From Kribbella albertanoniae (lineage in GTDB: Bacteria > Actinomycetota > Actinomycetes > Propionibacteriales > Kribbellaceae), in NCBI RefSeq assembly GCF_004348455.1, contig NZ_SMKA01000028.1, positions 1 through 49,690 on the forward strand: DNA of 49,690 bases, in the 5' to 3' direction. Positions 33,189 through 42,114 of this stretch are shown here, piece by piece (position 1 is the stretch's first letter; each line of letters begins with the position of its first letter). A program made the position numbers and the translations under genes. The notes under the pieces were generated by a model. The model was not told the origin of the DNA. It saw only the letters and a list, made by a program, of their open reading frames with translations, and made no database searches.

Positions 33189-34331
33189 ATGCAGCTGCTC
33201 TCGGATGTTGTTGTGGTGGATCTGACTCGGGCGCTGGCCGGGCCGCATGCGGGGATGATGCTCGGGGATCTCGGGGCCCGGGTGATCAAGGTGGAGACGC
33301 CGGCCGGTGGGGACGACAGCCGGGGATGGGGGCCGCCGTTCGTCGAGGGGGAGTCGACGTACTTCCTGTCGGCGAACCGGAACAAGGAGTCGGTGACTGC
33401 GGACCTCAAGTCGGACGAGGGCAAGGAGTTTCTGACCAAGCTCGTGCAGAAGGCCGACATCCTGCTGGAGAACTTCCGGCCGGGGGTGCTGGACCGGCTC
33501 GGGTTCTCGGTCGAGCGGTTGCATGAGCTGAACCCGGGGCTGATCGTGGTGTCGATCACCGGGTTCGGTCATGACGGGCCGGAGGGCGGCCGGGCTGGGT
33601 ACGACCAGATCGCGCAGGGCGAAGGCGGTCTGATGAGCGTCACCGGCGACGCCGAGCCGACGAAGGTCGGTGTGCCGATCGCCGATCTGCTGGCCGGCAT
33701 GTACGGCGCTTATGGCGCGCTGGCCGCGTTGCACGAGCGCTCGGTGACCGGGAAGGGCCGGGTGGTTCGGACGAGCCTGCTGGCCGCGATGGTCGGGGTG
33801 CACGCGTTCCACGGGACGAAATGGACGGTCGCCGGGCAGGTGCCCGGGCGGGTCGGCAATCACCATGCGCAGATCGCGCCGTACGGGATGTTCCGTACGG
33901 CGGACGACAGCGTGCAGGTGGCGGTCGGGAGTGAAGGGCAGTGGCGGACGTTCGCGCCGATCGTCGGGCTGGATCCGGCCGACGCGCGGTTCGCGACGAA
34001 TGCGGAGCGGGTCGGGAACCGGGATGAGCTGATCGCGGTGATCGAGGCGGCGTTCTCGGCGGCACCGGCCGACAAGTGGCTGGAAACGCTGGCTGAGCAG
34101 GGGATTCCGGCCGGCAAGGTGCGTGACATCCAGCAGGTCTACGAGTGGGACCAGACGCTGTCGCAGGGGCTGCTGATCGACGTCGACCACCCGACCCTCG
34201 GCAACATCCAGCTCCCTGGCCCGCCGCTGCGCTTCGACGACCAGCCGTACGCGGGCGCCCGCGAAACCAACCTCGCCCCGCCGCGTCTCGGCGAGCACGA
34301 CGAGTCCGTGCGGAAGTGGTTGGCCGAGTAG
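33189..34331 (+). CDS. CaiB/BaiF family CoA-transferase
   Basis: 380 aa class III CoA-transferase, moving CoA between carboxylic acids. Typical N-terminus VVDLTRALAGPHAGMMLGDLGARVIKVE. The catalytic Asp166 sits in GVPIADLLAG, and the C-terminal part ends with LPGPPLRF as in family members. Length is normal. No partner acyl-CoA enzyme is adjacent, so the acid it uses cannot be assigned. It stands alone between the repeat-rich gap and the sugar ABC operon. Confidence 0.92.
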   Translation: MQLLSDVVVVDLTRALAGPHAGMMLGDLGARVIKVETPAGGDDSRGWGPPFVEGESTYFLSANRNKESVTADLKSDEGKEFLTKLVQKADILLENFRPGVLDRLGFSVERLHELNPGLIVVSITGFGHDGPEGGRAGYDQIAQGEGGLMSVTGDAEPTKVGVPIADLLAGMYGAYGALAALHERSVTGKGRVVRTSLLAAMVGVHAFHGTKWTVAGQVPGRVGNHHAQIAPYGMFRTADDSVQVAVGSEGQWRTFAPIVGLDPADARFATNAERVGNRDELIAVIEAAFSAAPADKWLETLAEQGIPAGKVRDIQQVYEWDQTLSQGLLIDVDHPTLGNIQLPGPPLRFDDQPYAGARETNLAPPRLGEHDESVRKWLAE

Positions 34332-34344
34332 GCCCGGACCTGCA

Positions 34345-34414
34345 CGCCATCACAACTGGCACGCCGCGTTGCGCGTAGGCGGGACGGGCGCGGCCAGCGT
34401 CAATTGTGATGGCG
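34345..34414. terminator. long inverted repeat after the CoA-transferase
   Basis: CGCCATCACAA at 34345-34355 is the exact complement of 34404-34414; CTGGC/GCCAG pairs further inside. The 14-bp offset from the stop suggests a terminator, though the loop is long. Confidence 0.45.
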
Positions 34415-34513
34415 TCTGTGTCCGCCCTATTCGAGCAGGATCGAAAAGCTCCCGCGCCACCGGTCCCTCCGGCGAAGCTGGGTCACGGTTCGGGCGTGCC
34501 GGTCGGTGAGGGG

Positions 34514-34559
34514 TTGACGGGCTGCGAGGCTGCGGCATAGCGTCCGGGAAATCGATTAC
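34514..34559 (+). promoter_or_regulatory. promoter and LacI operator of the sugar ABC operon
   Basis: TTGACG at 34514-34519 and TAGCGT at 34538-34543 form a plausible promoter (18-nt spacer). GGGAAATCGATTAC at 34546-34559 directly follows and matches, in inverted orientation and at 13 of 14 bases, a site upstream of the LacI gene (39260-39273). Repressor bound here would block transcription start. Confidence 0.65.
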
Positions 34560-34579
34560 TGACCGGGCGGAGGCCGCGT

Positions 34580-36127
34580 ATGAGGCAGGACGCTGCCCTG
34601 GTCCGGATGGAACGGATCGGGAAGCGGTACGGCGGCGTGCAGGCGTGCCGGGCGGTGGATTTCACCCTCGGCGCGGGGGAGGTGCATGCGCTGCTCGGGG
34701 AGAACGGCGCGGGCAAGTCCACGCTGATGAAGATCCTGTCCGGTGATGTCACCGACTTCGACGGGCAGATCGAGATCGACGGGACGCCGGTGTCGTTCGG
34801 TGGGCCGACCGATGCGCAGGCGGCCGGGATCGCGATGATCCACCAGGAGCTCGACCTCGTCCCCGGGCTCTCGGTGGCCGACAACATCTTCCTCGGCCGC
34901 GAACTGCGTACCCCGCTGCGGACCGTCGACCGCCGCCGGATGGACCGCGAGGCGCGCGCTCTGCTCGAACGCAGCGGCGTCCGGATCGACCCGCGCCGCC
35001 CAGTCGGCGACCTGCGGGTCGGTGAGCAGCAGCTCGTCACCATCGCCAAGGCGATCTCGCTCGACGCCCGGGTGCTGATCATGGACGAGCCGACCTCGGC
35101 GCTGACCACCACCGAGGTCGAGCGCCTCTTCGAGGTGATCCGCGAACTCCGCCGGGCCGGCGTCGGCATCGTCTACATCTCGCACCGGATGGAGGAGATC
35201 GCCCAGGTCGCCGACCGCGCGACCGTCCTCCGCAACGGCGAGATCGTCACCAGCTTCGACCCGCGCAAACTCAGTACGGCGGAGGTCGTCGAGGCGATGG
35301 TCGGACGCCCGGTGCAAACCATGTTCACCACTCCCGACACAGACACCGGCGACGAACTGCTCCGCGTCGACGACCTCAAACTGACCGCCCGCCGCCCGCG
35401 ACCGGGCCGTCGCGACCCGGACGGCATCTCGCTGACCGTCCGCGCCGGCGAGATCGTCGGCCTGGCCGGCCTGCTCGGTGCAGGGCGGACCGAACTGCTC
35501 GAAACCTTGTACGGCGTCGCCCCGACCGGCACGCGGTCCGGCCGAATTCTCCTGCAGGGCAAGGAGATTCGCCCCCGAAGCCCCCGGCAGGCGCTTGCCC
35601 AGGGCATCGGTCTCGTCCCCGAAGATCGGCGCGCGTCGGGACTCGTGCTGTTCCACTCGATCCTCGCGAACACCGTGCTGTCGAGCCTCCCGGCGTACGG
35701 GCGGCTCGGGGTGATCGCGCGCCGTCTCGAGCGCGGGGCCTCGGTGAAGATGGCGGATCGGTTGCGGCTCAAGTTCGGCCGGCTGCAGGACGAGGTCGGG
35801 ACGTTGTCCGGTGGTAACCAGCAGAAGGTCGTCTTCGGCCGGATGCTGCTGACCGAACCAAAACTGCTCCTGCTCGACGAACCCACCCGCGGTGTCGACG
35901 TCGGCGCGAAGGCGGAGATCTACCGCCTGCTGGGCGAACTGGCGGGCCAGGGCCTCGGCGTACTGCTCGCCTCGTCCGAGCTCCCGGAGCTCATCGGCGT
36001 CTGCGACCGCGTCGTCGTACTGCGGGACGGGCGGGACGTGGCGTCGTTCAGTACGGCGGATTCGGGCGAAGGCGATCTGTTGGCAGCCGCGATGGGAGAA
36101 GCAGCAGTGATCGGAGATGTCCTGTGA
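34580..36127 (+). CDS. sugar ABC importer ATPase, RbsA/MglA type
   Basis: 515 aa with two fused nucleotide-binding domains. Domain 1: Walker A GENGAGKST, signature LRVGEQQLV, Walker B ILIMDEPTSAL. Domain 2: degenerate Walker A GLLGAGRTE and intact LSGGNQQKV signature, as is usual in this family. GGGCGGAGG precedes the ATG. It is first of three genes and overlaps the permease by 4 bp. The family imports pentoses, galactose or related monosaccharides; the substrate here is unknown. Confidence 0.94.
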   Translation: MRQDAALVRMERIGKRYGGVQACRAVDFTLGAGEVHALLGENGAGKSTLMKILSGDVTDFDGQIEIDGTPVSFGGPTDAQAAGIAMIHQELDLVPGLSVADNIFLGRELRTPLRTVDRRRMDREARALLERSGVRIDPRRPVGDLRVGEQQLVTIAKAISLDARVLIMDEPTSALTTTEVERLFEVIRELRRAGVGIVYISHRMEEIAQVADRATVLRNGEIVTSFDPRKLSTAEVVEAMVGRPVQTMFTTPDTDTGDELLRVDDLKLTARRPRPGRRDPDGISLTVRAGEIVGLAGLLGAGRTELLETLYGVAPTGTRSGRILLQGKEIRPRSPRQALAQGIGLVPEDRRASGLVLFHSILANTVLSSLPAYGRLGVIARRLERGASVKMADRLRLKFGRLQDEVGTLSGGNQQKVVFGRMLLTEPKLLLLDEPTRGVDVGAKAEIYRLLGELAGQGLGVLLASSELPELIGVCDRVVVLRDGRDVASFSTADSGEGDLLAAAMGEAAVIGDVL

Positions 36128-37113
36128 CTGAAAAGCCGTCGGTGGTTGCGACGCTGTTCCGGTTCCAGAGTGTGTTCGGGCTGCTGGCGGTGTTCGTCGC
36201 GGCGATCATCTTCTCGCCCCGCAAGAACGGCGCGATCCTGTTCGTCAGCGCGGACAACCTCGCGAACGTGGTCCGGGCGGTGTCCGAGATCGGGATCATC
36301 GCGGTCGGCATGACGTTCGTGATCCTGATCGGCGGGATCGACCTCTCGGTCGGCGCGGTGCTCGGCCTCGCGGCGGTCGGGTCCGCCGTACTGATGGTTG
36401 AGAACGACTGGGGTTTCCTGCCGTCCGTCCTGCTGGTGCTGGTGACCGGCACGATCTTCGGAGCGCTGCAGGGCGTCGCGACCGCGATGATCGGGATCCA
36501 GTCCTTCATCGTCACTCTCGCCGGTCTGCAGATAGCGCGCGGTCTGGCAAGGATCTGGTCCGGTGGTCAGGGCGTCGCGATCTCGTACGGCGACGGTCCG
36601 AAGGAAGCACCGACGTCGTTCGCACTGCTCGGTGAGCGGACGTTCGGCGGACTGGTTCCGATCCCGGTGCTGATCTTCGCGGTGGTCGCGATCGCGGCCG
36701 TCGTCTTCCTGCGGGTCAGCGCGTTCTCCCGGCACCTGTACGCCGTTGGTGGCAACGAGAAGGCCGCCCGGCTCTCCGGCGTACCCGTGGTCCGGGTCAA
36801 GATCGCGGTCTTCGCGATCTGCGGTCTGCTGGCATCGCTGGCCGGCATCGTGCACGCGGTCCAGCTCAACCAGGGCAGCCCGAACGACGGCATCGGGTAC
36901 GAGCTGGACGCGATCGCCGCGGTGGTGATCGGCGGTACCAGTCTGGCCGGTGGCCGGGGCTCGGTCGCCGGGACCGTGGCCGGTGCGCTGCTGCTCGGCG
37001 TACTGAACAACATCCTTGCCCTGAACAACATCGACTCGAACATCCAGCTGTTGATCAAGGGCCTCGTGATCGTTGCCGCCGCAGCGCTGCAACGACTCCG
37101 GCCCGCCTCGTGA
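36124..37113 (+). CDS. sugar ABC permease, RbsC type
   Basis: 329 aa with about eight to ten helices. Family motifs are GMTFVILIGGIDLSVGAVLG, ATAMIGIQSFIVTLAG and GGTSLAGGRGSVAG. The GTG start overlaps the ATPase stop. It forms the membrane channel of the same importer, homodimeric in known members. Normal length, no defects seen. Confidence 0.93.
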   Translation: MTEKPSVVATLFRFQSVFGLLAVFVAAIIFSPRKNGAILFVSADNLANVVRAVSEIGIIAVGMTFVILIGGIDLSVGAVLGLAAVGSAVLMVENDWGFLPSVLLVLVTGTIFGALQGVATAMIGIQSFIVTLAGLQIARGLARIWSGGQGVAISYGDGPKEAPTSFALLGERTFGGLVPIPVLIFAVVAIAAVVFLRVSAFSRHLYAVGGNEKAARLSGVPVVRVKIAVFAICGLLASLAGIVHAVQLNQGSPNDGIGYELDAIAAVVIGGTSLAGGRGSVAGTVAGALLLGVLNNILALNNIDSNIQLLIKGLVIVAAAALQRLRPAS

Positions 37114-37126
37114 GGAAGGTTCCCCC

Positions 37127-38131
37127 ATGCGTTCTGTGCAGATTCCCCTAGTTGCGGCCGCCGCCGCCCTGGTGCTGGTGGGCTGTGGCACCACGAGCGA
37201 CCGGACCGGTGGCAGCCCGTCGGACGGTGCATCGAAGTCCTGTCAAGGGGCCGATGGCAAGTACACGATCGGGATGAGTCAGGCGAACGTCGCCGAGCCG
37301 TACCGGCAGCGGATGGACGACGACATCCGGGCGGCAGCCAAGGAGGTGCCGCAGTTCGACGTGAAGTTCGCCGACGCGGCCCAGGACAACGCCAAGCAGG
37401 TCGCGGACGTCGACAACTACATCACCCAGCAGATCGACCTGCTGATCATCAGCCCGAACGAGGCGAAGCCGCTGACCGCGGTGGTGCAGAAGGCGTTCGA
37501 CAAGGGCATTCCGGTGATCGTGCTGGACCGCAAGGTCGAGGGTGATGCGTACACCGGCTTCATCGGTGGCGACAACGTGCAGATCGGGTCCGAGGCCGGT
37601 AAGTACGTTGCCGAGAAGCTTCTCCCGAACGGCGGCAGCATCGTGGAGCTGAAGGGACTCGCCGGCGCCACTCCGCAGGCCGAGCGGCACCAGGGCTTCA
37701 TCGATGCGATCAAGGTGAACCCGAAGATCAAGATCATCGCGGATGCGAGCGGTGACTGGTTGCGGGAGAAGGGGCAGGCGCAGATGGACGCGCTGCTCAA
37801 GGCGAACCCGAAGATCGACGTGGTCTACGCGCACAACGACCCGATGGCCGAGGGTGCGTACCTGGCGGCGAAGGCGGTCGGCCGGGAGAAGGAGATGAAG
37901 TTCATCGGCATCGACGCGCTGCCGATCCCGTCCGGCGGGATCAAGGCCGTCGAGCAGGGCCGCCTCAGCGCAACCTTCACCTACCCGACCAACGGCAAGG
38001 AAGCGATCGCCGCCGCCAAGAAGCTCCTCGTCGACTGCGGCACGATCGACAAATCCCAGATCCTCCCCACCCGCCTGATCGACAAGGAGAACGCCGCCAA
38101 GATCTACGCCGAGGAAAACCCCACCGGCTGA
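37127..38131 (+). CDS. sugar-binding lipoprotein, RbsB type
   Basis: 334 aa from the ATG at 37127 with AGGAAGG upstream. A lipobox LVGC places the acylated Cys at 20, so it is a membrane-anchored binding protein. The fold matches periplasmic-binding family 4: YTIGMSQANVAEPYRQRM, LLIISPNEAKPLTAVV and VIVLDRKVEGDAYTGFIGGDN. It lies 13 bp after the permease gene. The ligand is a monosaccharide or polyol; no motif fixes which. Confidence 0.93.
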   Translation: MRSVQIPLVAAAAALVLVGCGTTSDRTGGSPSDGASKSCQGADGKYTIGMSQANVAEPYRQRMDDDIRAAAKEVPQFDVKFADAAQDNAKQVADVDNYITQQIDLLIISPNEAKPLTAVVQKAFDKGIPVIVLDRKVEGDAYTGFIGGDNVQIGSEAGKYVAEKLLPNGGSIVELKGLAGATPQAERHQGFIDAIKVNPKIKIIADASGDWLREKGQAQMDALLKANPKIDVVYAHNDPMAEGAYLAAKAVGREKEMKFIGIDALPIPSGGIKAVEQGRLSATFTYPTNGKEAIAAAKKLLVDCGTIDKSQILPTRLIDKENAAKIYAEENPTG

Positions 38132-38140
38132 CCCATCCCT

Positions 38141-38185
38141 AACGTCCGAACGATCGGAGGGGCGCCCTCCGGTTCTTCGGACGTT
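38141..38185. terminator. 45-bp hairpin, copy 1
   Basis: Outer stem AACGTCCGAA with its complement at the far end; inner stem CGGAGGG/CCCTCCG with GCG between. It lies 9 bp after the binding-protein stop, so it should end the sugar operon. An exact second copy follows 17 bp later. Confidence 0.7.
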
Positions 38186-38202
38186 ACGAACGACGGCCGC
38201 GC

Positions 38203-38247
38203 AACGTCCGAACGATCGGAGGGGCGCCCTCCGGTTCTTCGGACGTT
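38203..38247. terminator. 45-bp hairpin, copy 2
   Basis: Identical to copy 1 base for base. It reaches the stop codon of the convergent LacI gene (38246-38248), which lies inside its last stem. It should end LacI transcription from the other side. Confidence 0.7.
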
Positions 38248-39238
38248 AGCGGTGGGAGCTGGCGCGGTCGATGAGGCGGGCGCCGAGGGTGGTGACGGTG
38301 GGCGGGCGGGTGTTGTCGGCGATTCGGGCCAGCAACAGCCGCGCCGCCTCGGTGCCGATCTCGTACGCCGGTTGCGCGACCACGGTCAACGGGGGATCCA
38401 GCAGCTCGGCCCAGGGGGCGTCATCGAAGGCGACCACGCCGACGTCGCGACCGGGTCGTCGTCCTAGCTCCTGGAGTGCTTGCAGAACGCCGACGGCCAT
38501 CGCGTTGTTGGCGACGAGCAGGGCGTCCGGTGGCTCGGGCTGGGACAGCAGGTCGACCGCGGCGCGGTGTGCGCCAACCGCCTTGTACTCGGACCGCCGT
38601 ACCAACCTAGTGCTGGTACGGCGTTTCGCCGTGCGCAGCGCATCGCGATAACCGGCCAGACGATCGTCGGCCGTGCGAACACCGGCCGGCCCGGTCACAC
38701 ACCCGATCCGCTCGTAGCCCTGGGCAATCAAATGCGCGGTCGCCTGAGCAGCGGCGAGACGGGTATCCACCAGTACGACGTCACTGTCGTGCTCCGGCAA
38801 TGGACGGTCCACCGCGACATACGCCGTACCGCGGGCTGCGAGTTTCGCGACGCCGGCCGCCGGACCGCTGGGGGAGAGGATGACGCCGGCGACCCGCTCC
38901 TGAAGCGCGATGTCGATGTACCGGTTCTCCTTCTCGGCGCTCTCGTCGGAGTTGCAGAGCACGACCGAGTAGCCGACCTCGTGCGCGATGTCCTCGACCC
39001 CGCGGGCGATCGCGGTGAAGAACGGGTTCTCCACATCGGAGATGATCAGGGCGACCACGGCCGCCTCCTGACGGCGCAGGTTCCGGGCCGGGCCGTTGGG
39101 CTGGTAGCCGAGCTCGGTCGCGGCCTGGCGGACCCGCGCGGCCAGTTCCGGGTCGACGGTCGCCTTCCCGTTCAGCGCGCGCGACACGGTCGCCGTCGAA
39201 ACCCCTGCCCGCGCCGCGACGTCGCTGATAGTCGGCAT
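38246..39238 (-). CDS. LacI-family regulator of the sugar ABC operon
   Basis: 330 aa. The helix-turn-helix is PTISDVAARAGVSTATVSRAL at the N-terminus, followed by the hinge and a periplasmic-binding-like effector domain (ALIISDVENPFFTAIARGVE, FDDAPWAELLDPPLTVV). It is convergent with the sugar operon. The shared operator in front of both units indicates that it represses itself and the operon until the sugar is imported. Confidence 0.92.
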   Translation of the reverse strand: MPTISDVAARAGVSTATVSRALNGKATVDPELAARVRQAATELGYQPNGPARNLRRQEAAVVALIISDVENPFFTAIARGVEDIAHEVGYSVVLCNSDESAEKENRYIDIALQERVAGVILSPSGPAAGVAKLAARGTAYVAVDRPLPEHDSDVVLVDTRLAAAQATAHLIAQGYERIGCVTGPAGVRTADDRLAGYRDALRTAKRRTSTRLVRRSEYKAVGAHRAAVDLLSQPEPPDALLVANNAMAVGVLQALQELGRRPGRDVGVVAFDDAPWAELLDPPLTVVAQPAYEIGTEAARLLLARIADNTRPPTVTTLGARLIDRASSHR

Positions 39239-39259
39239 GGCGGCACCCTAGCCGCTCGG

Positions 39260-39273
39260 GTAATGGATTTCCC
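39260..39273. promoter_or_regulatory. LacI operator upstream of the LacI gene
   Basis: GTAATGGATTTCCC, 22 bp from the LacI start, is the reverse complement of GGGAAATCCATTAC and matches the site in front of the sugar ABC operon (34546-34559) at 13 of 14 bases. Autoregulation is likely. Confidence 0.6.
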
Positions 39274-39341
39274 AGAGGTCTGCCATGCACTTTACTTACG
39301 GAACTCCAGCGCCTTACCAGTGACATGAGAGGATCACCCGC

Positions 39342-40772
39342 GTGACTGCCTTGCCGAGTGTTTCGTACTCCATCACCGTTCGCCTCGAGGTGCCTGCGGG
39401 CGGTTCGACGGTGAGCAAGCTGACGACCGCGGTCGAGCAGGCCGGCGGCCTGGTGACCGCGCTCGACGTGACCGCGTCCGGCCACGAGCGGCTCCGGATC
39501 GACGTGACGTGTGCCGCCGCCGACACCGAGCACGCGGGCCGGCTGGTCGAGGCCATGCGCGCCGTACCGGGTGTCGAGATCGGCCGCGTCTCGGACCGGA
39601 CCTTCCTGATGCACCTCGGCGGGAAGATCTCGATGGAGGCCAAGCACCCGATCCGCAACCGTGACGACCTCTCGATGATCTACACGCCGGGTGTGGCGCG
39701 GGTCTGCCTGGCGATCGCCGCGAACCCCGACGACGCGCGCCGGCTGACCATCAAGCGGAACACGGTCGCGGTCGTCACCGACGGGTCGGCCGTCCTCGGG
39801 CTCGGCAACATCGGCCCGAAGGCCGCGCTGCCGGTGATGGAGGGCAAGGCCGCGCTGTTCAAGCGGTTCGCCGACATCGACGCCTGGCCGCTCTGCCTGG
39901 ACACCCAGGACACCGACGAGATCATCGCGGTCGTCAAGGCGATCGCGCCGGGCTTCGCCGGGATCAACCTCGAGGACATCTCCGCGCCGCGCTGCTTCGA
40001 GATCGAGGCCCGGCTGCGCGAGGAGCTCGACATCCCGGTCTTCCACGACGACCAGCACGGTACGGCGGTCGTCGTCCTCGGCGCGCTCTACAACGCGCTG
40101 CGGGTGGTCGACAAGGACATCAGCGACGTGAAGATCGTGCTGTCCGGAGCCGGCGCGGCCGGTACGGCGATCCTGAAGCTGCTGATCGCGGCCGGGGTCA
40201 AGGACACCTGTGTCGCCGACATCGGCGGCGTCATCCACGCCGAGCGTGACGGCCTGTCGCCCGAGCTGCGCTGGATCGCGGAGAACACGAACGCGGCGCA
40301 GTACAGCGGTGACCTGAAGGGCGCGCTCGCCGGGGCGGACGTGTTCATCGGGGTCTCGGCACCGAACATCCTGACCGGCGCCGACATCGCCACGATGGCG
40401 GAGAAGTCGATCGTGTTCGCGCTGGCGAACCCGACCCCCGAGGTCGACCCGACCGAGGCCGGCGAGCACGCGGCCGTGGTCGCGACCGGCCGTAGCGACT
40501 ACCCGAACCAGATCAACAACGTGCTGGTCTTCCCGGGCGTCTTCCGCGGTCTGCTCGACGCGCAGTCGTCGAAGGTGTCGATCGAGATGGAGCTGGCCGC
40601 CGCGAAGGCGCTGGCCGGGGTCGTCACCGACGACGAGCTGAACGCGACGTACATCGTGCCGAGCGTTTTCCACCCCGAGGTCCACAAGCGCGTAGCGCAC
40701 GCCGTACGGGAGGCCGCCGGAGGCAAGGCGCCGGCCGCGGAGCACTTCCCGGACGACTCACCGGTTCTGTGA
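39342..40772 (+). CDS. NAD-type malic enzyme with N-terminal ACT-like domain
   Basis: 476 aa from GTG 39342. Residues 1-85 ([20 protein letters not shown]) look like an ACT-type regulatory domain, as in many actinobacterial malic enzymes. The catalytic part has [24 protein letters not shown] and [11 protein letters not shown] (metal-binding Glu/Asp), then the Rossmann motif [13 protein letters not shown]. It converts malate to pyruvate and CO2 in the cytoplasm. The stop overlaps the VanZ-like start by 4 bp. A small operon with the next two genes is likely. Confidence 0.93.
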   Translation: MTALPSVSYSITVRLEVPAGGSTVSKLTTAVEQAGGLVTALDVTASGHERLRIDVTCAAADTEHAGRLVEAMRAVPGVEIGRVSDRTFLMHLGGKISMEAKHPIRNRDDLSMIYTPGVARVCLAIAANPDDARRLTIKRNTVAVVTDGSAVLGLGNIGPKAALPVMEGKAALFKRFADIDAWPLCLDTQDTDEIIAVVKAIAPGFAGINLEDISAPRCFEIEARLREELDIPVFHDDQHGTAVVVLGALYNALRVVDKDISDVKIVLSGAGAAGTAILKLLIAAGVKDTCVADIGGVIHAERDGLSPELRWIAENTNAAQYSGDLKGALAGADVFIGVSAPNILTGADIATMAEKSIVFALANPTPEVDPTEAGEHAAVVATGRSDYPNQINNVLVFPGVFRGLLDAQSSKVSIEMELAAAKALAGVVTDDELNATYIVPSVFHPEVHKRVAHAVREAAGGKAPAAEHFPDDSPVL

Positions 40773-41158
40773 CGTCAACGGTGGCCGGGGCGACGGGTAC
40801 GTCGTTCTCGGTGTGGGCGTGGCGGGTCGCGTTCGTCGCGGCCTGCGCGCTGCAGCTGTACGGCGTCTATGCGCCGGGGGAGCCGGGTCCCGGGATCCCG
40901 ATCCCGGGGATCGACAAGGTCGCCCATTTCGCATTGTTCGCGGCGGTCGGGTTCACCGGGCTGAAGGTCGGCGTACCGGCCCGCTGGCTGCTCGCCGTAC
41001 TTGTGGTGAACGCGGTCGGGAGCGAGTTCATCCAGCACTACCTGCTGCCGCATCGCGACGGTGACCTGTACGACGCCCTCGCCGATCTGCTTGGTGTGGC
41101 GGCCGGCGCGTGGGGGGGTTTCCGGGCGGTCCGTACTGGTACGACCGGCCTGACATGA
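40769..41158 (+). CDS. VanZ-like membrane protein
   Basis: 129 aa with about four helices. It has the VanZ-family pattern DKVAHFALFAAVGFTG and SEFIQHYLLPHRDGDLYDALADLLGVAAG. The role of VanZ-like proteins outside glycopeptide resistance is not known. The GTG start overlaps the malic enzyme stop. Confidence 0.8.
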   Translation: MTSTVAGATGTSFSVWAWRVAFVAACALQLYGVYAPGEPGPGIPIPGIDKVAHFALFAAVGFTGLKVGVPARWLLAVLVVNAVGSEFIQHYLLPHRDGDLYDALADLLGVAAGAWGGFRAVRTGTTGLT

Positions 41159-41165
41159 TGGGGGC

Positions 41166-41723
41166 ATGACGGCCACGACCCTCACCGGCTCACTGCTGGT
41201 GGCGACCCCGTTGCTCGACGAGCCGCCGTTTCGCCGATCGGTGATCCTGCTGCTCGATCACGACGACGACGGCGCGCTCGGGGTGGTCTTGAACCGATCC
41301 GCCGATCTCACCGTCGACCGGGTCCTCCCGGACTGGTCCGACACCGTGAACGAACCCGGTGTGCTCTTCATCGGCGGCCCGGTCGGCACCGACAGCGCGC
41401 TGGCCGTTGCCGAGGTCATCGAGTCCGCGGACCCGCCCGGCTGGCGTGAGTGCTTCGGGCGGATCGGGTTGGTCGATCTCGACGTACCGCCGGAGCTACT
41501 GGCCGGGGCGATCCAGCGGATGCGAATCTTCGCTGGGTACGCCGGCTGGGCGTCAGGACAGCTCGAAGGCGAGATCACCGAAGGCGCCTGGTACGTCGTC
41601 GCGTCGGAACCCGACGACGTCTTCAGCCTCGACCCGGACACCCTCTGGCGCCGCGTCCTGCGCCGCCAGACCGACCAGCTGGCCTACGTGGCCACCTACC
41701 CGGACGACCCCACCCACAACTGA
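41166..41723 (+). CDS. YqgE/AlgH family protein
   Basis: 185 aa, UPF0301. Signature stretches are GSLLVATPLLDEPPFRRSV, LLDHDDDGALGVVLNR and GGPVGTDSALAV, then RIFAGYAGWASGQLEGEI. Function is not established in the family. The ATG is preceded by GGGGG, 7 bp after the VanZ-like gene. It converges on the DUF3039 gene with a 6-bp gap. Confidence 0.92.
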   Translation: MTATTLTGSLLVATPLLDEPPFRRSVILLLDHDDDGALGVVLNRSADLTVDRVLPDWSDTVNEPGVLFIGGPVGTDSALAVAEVIESADPPGWRECFGRIGLVDLDVPPELLAGAIQRMRIFAGYAGWASGQLEGEITEGAWYVVASEPDDVFSLDPDTLWRRVLRRQTDQLAYVATYPDDPTHN

Positions 41724-41729
41724 CCGCGG

Positions 41730-41996
41730 CTACTCGTCGCCCTTGCCGTCGCCGTCACCGGGGTTCAGCGACTCCCAGATCTCCTTGCACTCCGGGCAGA
41801 CCGGAAACTTCTGCGGGTCGCGGCTGGGCACCCACACCTTGCCGCACAAGGCGACCACCGGCGTGCCCATCACCATCGCCTCGGTCAGCTTGTCCTTCGG
41901 CACATAGTGCGAGAACCGCTCGTGGTCCCCACCCTCCAGAGGCTGGGTCCGCTCATCGACAACGGTGTCCGCACCCGGACTCAACTGCGTGCTCAT
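41730..41996 (-). CDS. DUF3039 protein, probable zinc-ribbon
   Basis: 88 aa from the ATG at 41996. Contains FSHYVPKDKLTEAMVMGTPV, then a Cys in ALCGKVWVP and a CPEC pair, a likely zinc site of three Cys plus one other residue. An acidic Gly/Asp tail ends the protein. Found across actinobacteria, function unknown. Confidence 0.8.
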   Translation of the reverse strand: MSTQLSPGADTVVDERTQPLEGGDHERFSHYVPKDKLTEAMVMGTPVVALCGKVWVPSRDPQKFPVCPECKEIWESLNPGDGDGKGDE

Positions 41997-42114
41997 CCCC
42001 CGAGTGTAATCCGCCCCACCAGCGAACGGCACTTATCCACAGGCAGGGAACTCGTCGGCGCATCCCGGGGCAGATCACTGCATGTTCTTGGTGTGACCAA
42101 CCCAAGGAGGCACT

